Assembly: GCA_004154925.1 (NCBI GenBank)
Contig: QJNS01000224.1
Coordinates: forward strand, 62,001 to 126,000
Length of the DNA: 64,000 bases
Direction of reading: 5' to 3'
From: Monosporascus cannonballus
Taxonomy: Eukaryota > Ascomycota > Sordariomycetes > Xylariales
Shown here: in pieces, positions 1 to 13,300 of the stretch
How positions within the stretch are numbered: position 1 is the first letter of the stretch
Layout: the number at the start of each line of letters is the position of its first letter
Program-made: the position numbers and the translations under genes
The notes under the pieces: generated by a model
The model's input: the letters and a program-made list of their open reading frames with translations, nothing else
Told to the model about the DNA's origin: nothing
The model's database searches: none

Positions 1-1536
1 ATTTGATTGACTGTGTTGATCTTCAACCCAGTTATGCGAGGAATTGACAATGACCTTCAGTGGCGAGTTGGATTGATACTTGGAATCTAAGGAATCTCGG
101 GAAGGGACATTAGATGCTGGTAATATATAATGAATTACGTTGGTGTCGAGCTTGTTTTCTAATACCTGGTTGGAGGGGTCCATTCAGCCGAAAAGAGATA
201 CCAACAGTCTGCGCCTCCGGCCATCGAAGGAACAAAGCTTTTTTGAAAGTCTCAAAGACACTGGATTGGGGATGGAAAAACGATTTATAGACGCAGTGTA
301 GTGCTGGTGGTTAGGCCCTTCATTGTTGTTTTGGATAGAGTAATTCTAACGTTAGCCAGTGATTGATAGGTATCAAATCATCACCGCAGCCTTATGGGTG
401 GGTGGGTATCATGAAATTGCTGAATACCGGCCCAACCGCACTGAAGGAAAGCTGACATAGTGTGCGTTAGGCCACTGGATCGTCATTCCGTCTCAACGTG
501 TGTGGTGGGGATCCTTCTATTGGACTAGCACCTTATCGGCCAATAGAAGAGTCATGTCATCTCATCCATCAAGCGAGGCTGCCAGAGCTTTCTCTCTTTC
601 CCTCCTCCTCTTCATCGCAAAACTTTCTCAGTAGGATTGAGACTGCGTGCAGGATTTCTGTCTTCTTCCGCAAAGACGTACACTGCGTTAGTTCACCGCT
701 GAGATTTCACCGATTTTGAAGGATTATTGAGTTAGCAATGGCTGGGATCGGATGGTGCTGTGACACGGATAACGTAAATTGAATGAACATTCGACTTGAG
801 CATGAGCAGCCTCTGGTCATAACAGTTGAGTTACACCTGTATCTAATAATGAAATTATGAGAATGGCATAACTAATAATTACCTACATAGGTACCTAGGT
901 AAATAGCAGTAACACTTAGTTCTTTTATTGTAAACCGTGACAGCTTACGACCATCCGGGCTTCGTTTAATCTTGCCCTTCAAATATCCCAACGATATGGC
1001 GGGAATGACATATCTGCGCAATGAATCATACTTCTTCGATGACTTGATTAGTATGGCCAAAACCTGCACGTATTATTCAAGCAGCCAAAATCGATATAGA
1101 GCGGAAGGTATTTCTTGGTTTTGCCTCGCTCCTCCCACCTGGTATTTTTGAAAGCCCCCTTTTCGTACGTGACTACCACCATTGACTGCTGTACCTACAC
1201 AGCGTTAATACCTAACTTGGAGTACCTATATGCTTCTTATGCGTAATGGACCCGTATCATGACATAAGCCTCATATTCTCTCTTGTGACACGGGATGCGC
1301 CTAGTAAACAGTGTCGATGAAGTGAGAGTACCCCTTGGTTCATGTAGTAACACCCAGTGCATGACAATATGCCAACGGACGCTGAGTCCAGGGTCAACCG
1401 AGAGATTTAAGTAGTACTGCCATCAAGTACCAAGGTTCTAAATGTTGACCTAAATGGAGCGCTTCTAACATGGCTAAGCATGAGCTGGCATCCGATCCGG
1501 AGTGTGATACTCGCTCCAAAGATGCGATGCTGACCA
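1..1536. other. Intergenic, no gene recognised
   Basis: I see no open frame with family resemblance or good splice structure here. The short frames are compositionally ordinary noise. The stretch contains copies of a short TAGGTA/TACCTA palindromic motif, for example around 881-900 and 1190-1230. Part of the right end will be the 3' UTR of the minus-strand gene that stops at 1537. Confidence 0.5.
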
Positions 1537-2269
1537 CTAGCTCGCGCCGACCCCCTCCCTCCAGCCTACTGGTATCAAGGCAGCGGCGATGTTGTTGATT
1601 CCTCGCTCTGTCGCTAGCAAGTTGAACTGAGAGGCGGCATTCCGCGTGTCGAGGACCTCGACTCTCATACCCAGACTGCTGATATACTTCCTCAACTGAG
1701 GGCTAATTGGGCGCATGTCGGGTCCAAGACCTATAATCAGTATATCTGCGTTCGCGTCACTTAGCAACTTGGGCGACGGGCTCCCAAGGGCATACATCCG
1801 GGCTGCACCCACCTGGTCGCGGCCAGATCAAATCGAACAGACCCAGAGTCTCGTTCGGTACTTCCCACTGCCCCTTCTGATTCAATAGTCGCTTCTCGCC
1901 ACGCGGGAGCCACGGACGCCATGCGAAAGCCTCGCCGCCAACTACAATGACGCCCGATCCGTCGGGGATCTTTGCGCCATTGTTGAACTGGAAACCCTCC
2001 GACATGCAAACGTCGACAGAGTACGAGGGCACGGGCGTGTTCCCCAGGACGTCGAGCTCACCAAAATCGGTCGGAGGCGGCTCACCACGTCGAAGTCGGT
2101 GCGAAGTGGTGTGGAAAGGTGCGACTGGCTGATAACGAGATCTTATTATCGCGGTGAGACTCAATCCTGTCGCGGTAGATAGCCGCCCAGAGCTTGTGCA
2201 TCCCGCTCCTTGACGCAGAATATAGGGGGCTGGGCGCAGAGTCCGACCAATTCGCATTGCGGTAGCCAT
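1537..2269 (-). CDS. NDUFAF3-like mitochondrial complex I assembly factor (Mth938/DUF498 fold)
   Basis: Two exons, 2269-1813 and 1745-1537, give 221 residues. The 67-bp intron (1812-1746) starts GTGGGT and ends GCAG. Splicing it joins FDLIWPRP to DILIIGLGP, which restores the conserved core of the family; unspliced, the gene looks frameshifted. Residues 1-60 are rich in Arg, Ser and Thr and poor in acidic residues, as expected of a mitochondrial presequence. The Mth938-like domain follows: SVDVC, a GEAFAWRPW segment, the GLGP loop, then VLDTRNAASQFNLLATERG and the terminal PVGWREG. In animals NDUFAF3 works with NDUFAF4 in early assembly of NADH:ubiquinone oxidoreductase; the fungal role is inferred from family. 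The ATG at 2269 opens the frame. It is transcribed in the same direction as eL34, whose stop lies 769 bp upstream. Confidence 0.88.
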
Positions 2270-3038
2270 TGCGCAATTAGATTTTCTGGTTATATTTCAG
2301 ACCTTGTGTTCATTGCGTTCCAGATCATTGTGTGGGTATGAGCGATGTCGATAGGCTTGAGCTGCGTACAACTGGCATCTGAAAGTAAGAGCTCAGGTAA
2401 TTGAACGTCATCGGTTCATCCCTGGGAGAAATTTGGGTCTCCGGTCGCACTGTCCTATTGCTACTTCCGCTAATTATAGCGAGAATATAGAGGTACATAA
2501 CCGCATCTAGTCCAAATACCCGACATATTCAAAGTCACGATTCCAGGTTCCATTATGATTAAAATCTGATATATGAGATTCTGCGCTTCGGTGATGACCT
2601 TTTACGAGGCGTGGTTATTAAAGGACGTAAATAGAGCATATGACAGTGGAGTAGAGAGTGTCAAGCGCCGAAAAACGGCTTCAGCACTCGCACCAAAACC
2701 GAGCATAACCTGCACTGCTTGAAGAAATTTGAACGTAAAGTGGTGGAAGCCGCTAGCTGAGATATCATTTCCGTTCAGTGACGTGATCTGGTAACCTCGG
2801 GCTCTAAAGACCGACCTAACGCCAAGGAGGAATTGTCACCATTCAAGTCCGCCAATGTGCACCGAGCGAGGTTGTTGATATCGTTTGTATCATTCCGATC
2901 ATCTAGACCATGAGTAAAGGCCTCAGGAATGAGTAAACAGCATTTCAGTAGCTGCATGCATAATCACTTAGCCCTGTCCCTTGAGAACACCAAAGCAATG
3001 ACGGCCGAACCATTCCATCCCCGTGTCCTTCAACAGGT
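2270..3038. other. Intergenic region between NDUFAF3-like gene and eL34
   Basis: It holds the promoter and 5' leader of the NDUFAF3-like gene at its left end and the 3' UTR of eL34 at its right end. Nothing else is recognised; the short frames here have no family resemblance. Confidence 0.5.
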
Positions 3039-3745
3039 TTATTTCTTCTTGCTCTCCTGCTCCTTCAACACCTTCTTGACAATCTTCTGCTCCTCAATCA
3101 GGAAAGCCCGCACGATACGGTCCCGCACGCAGCTGCCGCATCTCGATCCACCATACGCTCGCTGGACTGTCTTCTTGGGCTTGGAAATCTGAGAGTACTC
3201 GCGGGGTCGGAGGGCGGGAACCTATTGCAGAATGACCATTAGCGAGCCAGTTCACGTCCATGAGTGTGTAATCCAGTGTGATGGACGCTTCTTGCTGAAC
3301 AAGTTGTTTCACCCCCAGAGCCTTCACTCCAGTTCCCGTGATCTATCTCCAAAGTTTGCTTCGGGGATGCCTTCTCGTATGACCAGAACATATTGAACCA
3401 GTTGAGGGGCGCGTAGAGGTAATCATCTGGCGGATCGCCCAACTCTCTTTATGCTTTGTCGCGTCGGCGAAATCGAGAATTCACTTACGCCGGGCAGCTT
3501 GACACCGCAGTCACCGCATTTCGGTGCAGTACCTCGCTTCTTGAGATGTAGGGTTCGCAGCTCACCACCGGGAGTCTTGACGATACGGGTCAAGTTGGAG
3601 GAGGTGTTGTAGCTGTCCAGAATTTCGTTAGTATTTCACATGGCTCCGTGGACGGCAATTTGCGCAAATTCGTAACAGTCTTCTTTGGATGGCATGGGAG
3701 TACGTACGGGTTGCGGCGACGGTAGGTTACTCTGGTGTTGGCCAT
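3039..3745 (-). CDS. 60S ribosomal protein eL34
   Basis: Three exons, 3745-3708, 3612-3489 and 3221-3039, encode 114 residues, the usual length for eL34. The introns are 95 bp (donor GTACGT) and 267 bp (donor GTAAGT, acceptor ATAG). The protein begins [19 protein letters not shown] and carries the four-cysteine pattern of the zinc-binding eL34 fold: C-G-D-C in the middle exon and C-G-S-C near [16 protein letters not shown]. It ends in a lysine-rich tail ([12 protein letters not shown]). It is a structural component of the large cytosolic ribosomal subunit. The gene is head to head with PRP8, with 622 bp between the two start codons, so the two share an upstream region. Confidence 0.95.
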
Positions 3746-4367
3746 TTTGACGGTGGTTGCTGGAATCGATCGTTGGCGTCGAACAACTCTTTCGTCTTGC
3801 GAAATAGGGAAATATTTTGCTCAAGGAAAATTACTGAGATGGAGTGTGAGGTTGTGCCCGCTTGCTTGGCCAATAAGGGAAGGGGAAGCAAACGCGCCAC
3901 GGCCTAATCTCTTATCGCCAATTTTGAGGCTTAGAGTTCCTCGGTCACGTGCTAATCCAGCCACACAGTGCTTGTGCCAAGTGCTCGACACCTACGGGAG
4001 CTGCTTGTCGGGTGGCCCGTCGTCTTTGAGCTTTGTCACGTGGAGGCTAGTCATTTCTGGTGTTAGTATGCATCGCGCGACTTAGAGCTCCAGGGAAAAT
4101 CTTAAGGTGGTAATGATGAAGCGGCGATTCTTGCGATATCATCATCAATCTCCAACATCACTGTTAAGAGGCGGTCATCAATTTCAGGTCTCATCATTGA
4201 CCGCACATCGGATTTTCTATCCCTTCCTTTAAGAGAATCTGCAATCACCTCTACGCATCCGATTGCGCTCAACCTCAGCAATCCGAACCGCGTTTGATCG
4301 CGGCGCGCGAAAGCGACGTCGTGAATATCCAGGATAGTCATCGAGCCCAACTTTCGTTGTCTTCGAG
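3746..4367. promoter_or_regulatory. Divergent promoter region, eL34 (-) and PRP8 (+)
   Basis: This 622-bp spacer separates the start codons of two highly expressed housekeeping genes that point away from each other. It must contain both leaders and both core promoters. I do not see a clear TATA box or a named factor site and assign none. The right end is pyrimidine-rich on the + strand (CTTTCGTTGTC just before the PRP8 ATG), typical of fungal leaders. Confidence 0.55.
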
Positions 4368-7300
4368 ATGTCCTTCCAACCACCACCTCCCCCTCCCGGG
4401 TGGGGACCACCACCGCCTCCCCCACCACCACCGCCCCCAGGTCCCCCTTCCGATTTTCTACCTCCGCCTCCTGGAGCGCCAGCTCCGCCTCCTCCGGGAT
4501 ACCGCCCCCCGACTGACCCACAGATCGCAAAGTTTGCGCAGAAGAAGAAGGAATGGCTTCGGATGCAGCGGAATCGCTTTGGGGAAAAGCGGAAGGGAGG
4601 TTTTGTAGAGACACAGAAGGCAGACATGCCGCCAGAACATCTGCGCAAGATCGTTAAGGATATAGGTGATGTCTCCCAGAAGAAGTATACGAGCGACAAG
4701 CGGAGTTACCTTGGTGCGTTGAAGTTCATGCCGCACGCGGTAATGAAGCTTCTGGAGAACATGCCGATGCCCTGGGAATCTGCAAGAGAAGTCAAAGTGC
4801 TGTACCATGTTAACGGGTGCCTGACGCTCGTCAACGAGATACCACGTGTTATCCCGCCCGTCTTCCACGCCCAGTGGGCAACAATGTGGTTGACTATGCG
4901 GAAAGAGAAGAGCGATCGAAGGCTGTTCAAGAGGATGCGATTTCCGCCCTTCGACGACGAAGAGCCTCCGCTATCTTGGTCTGAAAACATCGAAGATGTT
5001 GAGCCGCTCGAACCTATTCAGATGGAGCTCGACGAGGAGGAAGATGCCGCCGTTTACGAATGGTTCTATGATCATCGTCCATTAATAGACACCGAGCATG
5101 TCAACGGACCGAGTTACAAGTCGTGGAATCTTACTCTGCAGCAGATGGCCACTCTTCATCGACTGAGCCGTCCGTTGTTGAGCGAGGTCGTCGACCCTAA
5201 CTACTTCTATCTGTTTGATTTGAAGAGTTTGCTCACCGCAAAGGCGCTCAACGTCGCCTTGCCCGGAGGGCCTCGCTTTGAACCCCTGTACAAGGACATC
5301 GATCCCAACGACGAGGATTTCGGAGAGTTCAATGCTATCGACCGAATCATCTTCCGCACTCCGATCCGAACCGAGTCCCGTGTCGCCTACCCGTATCTGT
5401 ATAATTCGCTGCCCCGAAGTGTGCAGCTGAACTGGTATTCGCATCCGCAGATTGTATATACGAAGTCCGATGACCCGAACATGCCTGCCTTCCACTTCGA
5501 CCCCACGATTAATCCAATTTCGTCGAGGTCTGTAGCTCCCAAGAACATCTCCACCACCCACGAGGATGGCATTTTTGGCCAAGGCAACATCGAGGAGCCG
5601 GAGGATGATGGTTTCGAGTTACCCCCGGATGTCGAGCCCTTCTTTGCCGATGAGGAGCTCTATACGGAGGATACGTCGTCTGCCATTGCACTATGGTGGG
5701 CTCCGTTTCCCTTTGACCGTCGATCTGGCCGGATGGTCCGAGCACAAGATGTCCCGCTTGTCAAGCAGTGGTACCTTGAGCATTGTCCTCCGAAGCAGCC
5801 TGTTAAAGTGCGGGTGTCGTACCAGAAACTTCTGAAGACATACGTACTCAATGAACTTCACAAGAAGAAGCCAAAGGCGATCAACAAGCAGAACCTCCTG
5901 AGAACCTTGAAGCAGACGAAATTCTTTCAGCAGACGACCATCGACTGGGTAGAAGCTGGCCTTCAGGTCTGCCGACAGGGTTTCAACATGCTCAACCTAC
6001 TCATCCACAGAAAGAACCTCACCTACCTTCATCTTGATTACAACTTCAACCTGAAGCCGGTCAAGACCCTGACGACCAAGGAACGAAAGAAGTCGCGGTT
6101 TGGCAATGCCTTCCACCTGATGCGAGAAATCTTACGTCTGACCAAACTTATTGTCGACGCTCAAGTCCAGTACCGCCTGGGTAATATTGACGCCTTCCAG
6201 CTGGCAGACGGTATTCTCTATGCCTTCAACCACGTTGGTCAACTGACTGGCATGTACCGTTATAAGTATAAACTGATGCATCAGATCCGATCGTGCAAGG
6301 ATTTGAAGCATCTCATCTATTACCGGTTCAACAGTGGGCCTGTGGGGAAGGGACCAGGTTGTGGCTTCTGGGCTCCCGCCTGGCGAGTCTGGCTCTTCTT
6401 CATGAGAGGTATCATCCCACTTCTCGAGAGGTGGCTTGGGAACTTGCTCTCTCGTCAGTTTGAGGGACGTCACAGCAAGGGTGTAGCGAAGACGGTGACG
6501 AAACAGCGAGTGGAATCGCATTTCGACCTTGAGCTGCGAGCGTCCGTCATGTCGGATCTCATGGACATGATGCCCGAGGGTATCAAACAGAACAAGGTGA
6601 ACACTGTGCTTCAGCATCTCTCCGAGGCCTGGAGATGTTGGAAGAGTAACATCCCCTGGAAGGTGCCCGGCTTGCCGGCGCCCATCGAGAACATTATCTT
6701 GCGATACGTAAAGGCTAAAGCCGATTGGTGGATCTCGGTCGCTCACTACAACCGAGAGCGAATTCGAAGAGGTGCAACTGTCGATAAGACTGTTGCGAAG
6801 AAGAACGTGGGTAGGCTGACACGTCTCTGGCTCAAGGCGGAGCAGGAGAGACAGCACAACTACATGAAGGACGGCCCGTACGTATCTTCCGAGGAAGCCG
6901 TGGCTATCTACACGACAACTGTCCATTGGCTTGAGAGCCGCAAATTCACACCAATTCCTTTCCCCAGCGTCTCGTACAAGCATGACACCAAGATCCTAAT
7001 TCTTGCCCTCGAACGACTACGAGAGGCATACTCAGTCAAAGGTCGCTTGAACCAGAGTCAACGGGAAGAACTAGCTCTCATTGAACAGGCTTATGATAGC
7101 CCTGGAACAACGTTGGAGCGGATCAAGCGGTTCCTCCTCACCCAGCGCGCTTTCAAAGAGGTGCAGATAGACATGAACGACAATTATAGCACCATCAACC
7201 CAGTCTACGACATCGAACCCATCGAGAAGATAAGCGATGCATACCTCGACCAATACTTATGGTACCAAGCAGATCAACGACACCTCTTCCCTAATTGGAT

Positions 7301-10300
7301 CAAGCCTTCCGACTCCGAAGTGCCGCCTCTGCTTGTCTATAAGTGGGCTCAGGGCATCAACAACCTGGACAGGGTTTGGGAGACTGCTGACGGCGAATGC
7401 AACGTCATGATCGAAACCGAGCTTTCCAAGGTGTACGAGAAGATCGATCTCACCTTGTTGAACCGGCTTCTGAGGTTGATCATGGACCACAACCTGGCCG
7501 ACTACATAAGCGCCAAGAACAACGTACAGCTTACTTACAAAGACATGAACCATGTGAACAGCTACGGTATGATCCGTGGACTGCAGTTCTCGGGTTTTGT
7601 CTTCCAGTATTACGGTCTTGTCCTGGATCTTCTGCTCCTTGGCTTAAACCGGGCGAGCGAGATTGCCGGACCGCCTCAGAGTCCAAATGATTTCCTACAA
7701 TTCCGCGATCGTGAAACTGAGACCAAGCATCCTATCCGTCTGTACACAAGGTATATTGACAAGATATGGGTCTTCTTACGATTCACGGCCGAAGAGTCCC
7801 GCGATCTCATCCAGCGTTTCTTGACAGAACAGCCTGACCCAAACTTTGAGAACGTTATCGGCTACAAGAGCAAGAAATGCTGGCCAAGAGACTCGCGGAT
7901 GCGACTGATGAGGCACGATGTTAACCTCGGTCGTGCTGTGTTCTGGGACTTGAAGAACCGCTTGCCTCGGTCTGTTACCACGATCGAGTGGGATGACACT
8001 TTCGCCAGCGTCTACAGTCGTGACAACCCGAACCTGCTCTTCTCAATGTGTGGGTTTGAAGTTCGCATCCTCCCCAAGATTAGGAACCAGAACGATGAGT
8101 TCCCTATCAAGGATAGTGTTTGGTCGCTCGTCGACAACACAACCAAGGAGAGGACGGCACATGCCTTCCTGCAGGTGACCGAGGAAGATATCCAGAAGTT
8201 CAACAACAGGATCCGCCAGATTCTCATGTCTTCCGGTTCGACCACTTTCACCAAGATCGCCAACAAGTGGAACACGGCTCTCATCGCTCTTTTCACCTAT
8301 TATCGCGAAGCGGCAGTGTCCACTGTTAATCTACTGGACACCATCGTCAAGTGTGAAACCAAGATCCAGACCCGAGTGAAGATAGGGTTGAACTCGAAGA
8401 TGCCGTCCCGTTTTCCCCCTGCTGTCTTCTATACCCCCAAGGAACTCGGTGGCCTAGGTATGATTTCTGGTTCCCATATTCTAATCCCGGCGAGCGACAA
8501 GAGATGGTCCAAACAGACGGATACGGGTGTGACGCATTACAGGGCTGGTATGACACACGACGAAGAAACGCTCATCCCAAACATCTTCAGATATATTGTT
8601 CCATGGGAGTCAGAGTTCATAGACTCGCAGCGAGTTTGGACTGAGTACTCGCAGAAGCGTTTGGAGGCTAACCAGCAGAATCGACGACTCACGCTGGAGG
8701 ATCTCGAGGATAGTTGGGACCGTGGCTTGCCTCGAATCAATACGCTTTTCCAAAAGGACAGAAGCACACTAAGCTTCGACAAGGGATTCCGGACGCGAAG
8801 CGAGTTCAAGATCTACCAATTGATGAAGAGCAATCCTTTCTGGTGGACAAGTCAACGCCACGACGGCAAGCTGTGGAATCTGAACGCCTACCGTACTGAT
8901 GTCATCCAGGCGCTTGGTGGTGTCGAAACGATTCTCGAACATACTCTGTTCAAGGCGACGGGCTTCCCATCCTGGGAAGGCCTGTTCTGGGAAAAAGCTT
9001 GTCTTGCCAAGGGGACGAAGCTGCTGCGGTACGATCACACTCAGGTCGCGGTTGAGGACGTCAAGGAGGGGGATCTACTCCTGGGTCCGGATGGAGGGCC
9101 TCGACGCGCGTTCAACGTGGTTAAAGGTAAAGAACGCCTCTATCGCATCAAGATCGGGAGCGGCAAAGAGGACCTTGTCGTTACGCCAAACCATATCCTG
9201 GTCCTCCATAGGGAGAAGAGCGGTACCAATAAATACGAAGGGCCTACTGCCGAGGGACAGCGTTCACCCCTTGAGGGCCAATTCGGTGACTTGTCTGTCG
9301 CCGGTTCTGATCCTACCGATCCAGATCGACCAAACGACCTCATCAAGCAGCGACCAAGTTTCCTGTCTGCTCTCAAGAGTGCTATCGCTTGGTTGCTCAG
9401 CGCCGAGTGTAACAGAGCCGGAGCAACCCAGGTTCGCAACGCGCTCAACGGCACGATAGGCATCACCACTCAAGACTCCTATATCGTCAACATCCCAGTT
9501 GGGAGGGGTAGCCTGGCCGAGTATGCCACTTTCGCTTGGGGCAACCCTGAGCGAACAAATATCAAGGGGCATCCCAATCATCCACCAGTCTTCTTTCCCA
9601 CAAAGGAAGACGCTTTCGCTGCTGCCATCGTCAGGAGCCGCCAGATACACGATGAAGGTGATGTTACCCTAGCCAATCTAGGCCAACGCTTCTTGGCCAA
9701 GTCCGCGGATGGCAAAGGGGGAGAGATTCGACTAGATAGCTCCCTACCGAACATGTTCCTTCTTTGGAATAAGGAGGGCTCAAACCTAAAAATACGAGTA
9801 TACTATTCTCGTGACTCTACAAAGTACGGACGCTATTACGCCTTTCCATCATTGTCGATGTCGGACTCGACCACCGAATTGGACAGCGTCCAAGACGACC
9901 CGTACGACCATGACGCTAGCTGGGAAGAGGCAAATCTTCTAAGTCTGGAGCCTCAGGAAGTTTTACCAACTGGACATTACGATACCATTGAGATGACGGC
10001 CGCTCAGTTTGCAGCCCTTGAACCTAAAGAGAGGAGTAGGTATAGACTCTTCAGATCTCCCGGTTTTGAGTTACCAGAACAGGCCGTGCCGATCAACCCC
10101 TATTCCCTTGGGCTCTGGCTTGGAGATGGAAGTCGAAGCAGCACGAGCATATACCCGAACCACGAGGCCGAAGTCCGAGATTTTCTGGTCAGGCATGCAG
10201 CTGAACTCGACCTTCAACTCAGCCCCAGCCCTGCAAGCTCCACCCCGGTACTATGCCAGCGGTCCCGGTTGACCGAGCCAGATTATGACTTCGAGTCCTC

Positions 10301-13300
10301 TGTTGAGGAGTCAATGAATCTTGGAGACTCACAAACCTCGCCTGTTGAAGCTGTCCTTGAAGATGCTCTCCATCAACTGAGGTCTGATGATAAGCTCATG
10401 AATCTCGTTGGTGTGCCCGAGGTGGAAAAGGAGGAAGATGAGGATTTGGATCTCATAGACGCCGTCAGTGATGACGAGGCGGTAGATGATGAGGCTGACG
10501 AACGTCAACGTGTCACTCGTCCGCAAACTGGCCGCCGAGCATATGGCGCCCCACAGCGAGAGGAAGAAGAGCAGCTTGCTGGTCGGATCATCTACCGCAC
10601 CGAGCCCGTTTCCAATGTAAACACGCTTCTATTTGCGCTCCGCGAGCTAGGTGTGCTCACAGAGCGTGGACCGACCGGCCCTGACGCCGACCGGAAACAC
10701 ATTCCCTCCGTATACATGAGAAATTCACGATCCGTTCGTCTCGCCGTTCTTGCAGGCTTACTTGATACTGATGGCTGGTATGTCTATCCTGAAAACATGT
10801 TCGGCTTCGCCCAAAGCGAGCGCTGGAACCCAGCTCTGTTCTGGGATACCGTCGCCCTTGCACGCTCACTGGGCTTCAGCGTCAGGACCGAGCGGCGGAT
10901 GATGTGGAATCCGGCCCGGACGGCGCAATTTCCTCAACTGTTTGCTCAGATATTCGGCAACCTGAGTGAAATTCCATGTCTCCTCGCGCGGGAAAAGACG
11001 GTTGAACGCTTCGTCCCTCAAGCCCACAGCTTTATTATCAAGGACATCGTTCTTGAATCAGAGACCACAGAGTGGGCCGGCTTTCGGGTCGATGGGGACC
11101 AGCTCTATTTACGGCATGACTATCTCGTGCTTCACAATAGCGGTTTCGAGGAGTCGATGAAATTCAAGAAGCTGACCAATGCCCAAAGATCTGGTCTGAA
11201 CCAGATTCCCAACCGTCGGTTTACCCTGTGGTGGTCGCCAACAATCAACAGGGCCAACGTCTACGTCGGTTTCCAAGTGCAACTTGATCTAACTGGCATC
11301 TTCTTGCACGGCAAGATCCCTACCCTCAAGATCTCTCTGATTCAAATCTTCCGAGCGCATTTGTGGCAGAAGATCCACGAGTCTGTGGTCATGGATCTTT
11401 GCCAGGTCTTTGACCAAGAGCTCGAGTCACTGGGTATCGAGACTGTGCAGAAGGAAACCATCCACCCCCGAAAGTCGTACAAGATGAACAGTTCTTGCGC
11501 TGATATCCTGCTCTTCGCCAGCAACAAGTGGAACGTGACCAGGCCCTCTCTCCTTTTCGACACCAAGGATGTAATTGAGCCAACGACTACCAACAAATTC
11601 TGGTTGGATGTCCAACTGCGCTATGGTGATTACGATTCGCACGACATCGAGCGCTATACACGGGCTAAGTATCTCGACTACACCAACGACAGCATGAGTA
11701 TCTACCCCTCGGCAACGGGTCTGATGATCGGTATTGACCTCGCATACAACCTGTATTCCGCGTATGGTCAATATTTCCCAGGCTTGAAGGTTCTGATCCA
11801 GCAGGCCATGGCGAAGATCATGAAGGCCAACCCTGCTCTTTATGTCCTTCGAGAACGCATCCGGAAAGGTCTTCAGCTATATGCCTCTGAGAGCAATCAG
11901 GAGTTCCTCAACTCGCAGAACTACTCGGAGCTGTTCAGCAACCAGACGAAACTTTTCATCGATGACACCAACGTTTATCGTGTCACGATCCACAAGACTT
12001 TCGAGGGTAACTTGACCACAAAGCCAATCAACGGCGCCATTTTCATCTTCAATCCTCGGACGGGACAGCTGTTCTTGAAGATCATCCACACCAGTGTATG
12101 GGCTGGTCAAAAGCGCCTCGGCCAGCTGGCGAAATGGAAGACGGCCGAAGAAGTTGCGGCTCTGATCAGGTCCCTGCCTATTGAGGAGCAGCCGAAGGAG
12201 CTCATTGTCACCCGCAAGGGGCTGTTAGACCCTCTTGAAGTCCACTTGCTGGATTTCCCTAACATATCCATTCGGGCTTCGGAACTGCAGCTGCCCTTTC
12301 AGGCTGCCATGAAGGTGGAGAAGTTGGGAGATATGATTTTGCGTGCCACTGAGCCGCAGATGGTGCTCTTCAATCTGTACGATGAGTGGCTGAAGAGCAT
12401 CTCCTCGTACACTGCGTTCTCCCGTCTAGTTCTCATTCTGCGTGCTCTCCATGTCAATCCAGATAAGACTAAGCTCATTCTTCGTCCTGATAAGACGGTC
12501 ATCACGCAACAACACCATATCTGGCCGACCCTATCCGATGAAGACTGGATCAAGGTTGAAACGCAGCTGCGAGACCTCATTTTGCACGACTATGGAAAGA
12601 AGAACAACGTTAACGTTGCCAGTCTGACGAGCAGCGAAGTGCGTGATATCATCTTGGGTATGGAAATCTCTGCGCCATCGATGCAGAGACAGCAAGCTGC
12701 AGAGATAGAGAAGCAGCAGCAAGAGCAGCAACAACTCACCGCTGTTACAACCAAGACTCAGAACGTCCACGGAGAAGAAATTATCGTTACTACGACGTCG
12801 CAATTCGAGCAGCAGACGTTCGCATCGAAAACCGAATGGAGAACTCGAGCCATAGCGACGTCCAACCTGCGGACCCGGTCCAACAATATTTATGTCTCAT
12901 CTGTCGATAATGACGTTGATGACATCACCTATGTCATGCCAAACAACATCTTAAAGAAGTTCATCACGGTTGCTGACCTTCGCGTCCAAGTTGCTGGATA
13001 CCTTTACGGTGTCTCCGTGCCGGACAACAAGCAAGTCAAGGAGATTCGCTGCATTGTTATGGTACCCCAGATCGGTGGGTTGCGCAATGTCCAGTTGCCT
13101 CAGCAATTACCCCAACATGAGTACCTCTCAGACATGGAACCTCTAGGTGTGATCCACACCATGGCTGGAAACGAGCTGCCTTACATGTCCGCAGCGGACG
13201 TGACGGAGCATGCTCGCCTGCTCGATACTCACCCGAAGCTGAAAGAGTACGATACCGTCACCGTTGACGTTTCTTTCACGCCTGGGTCCGTTTCGTTGTC

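Noticed and set aside
1746..1812. Apparent frameshift in the NDUFAF3-like gene
   Set aside because: A 67-bp intron with GT...AG ends restores the conserved PDILIIGLGP sequence, so no lesion is needed.
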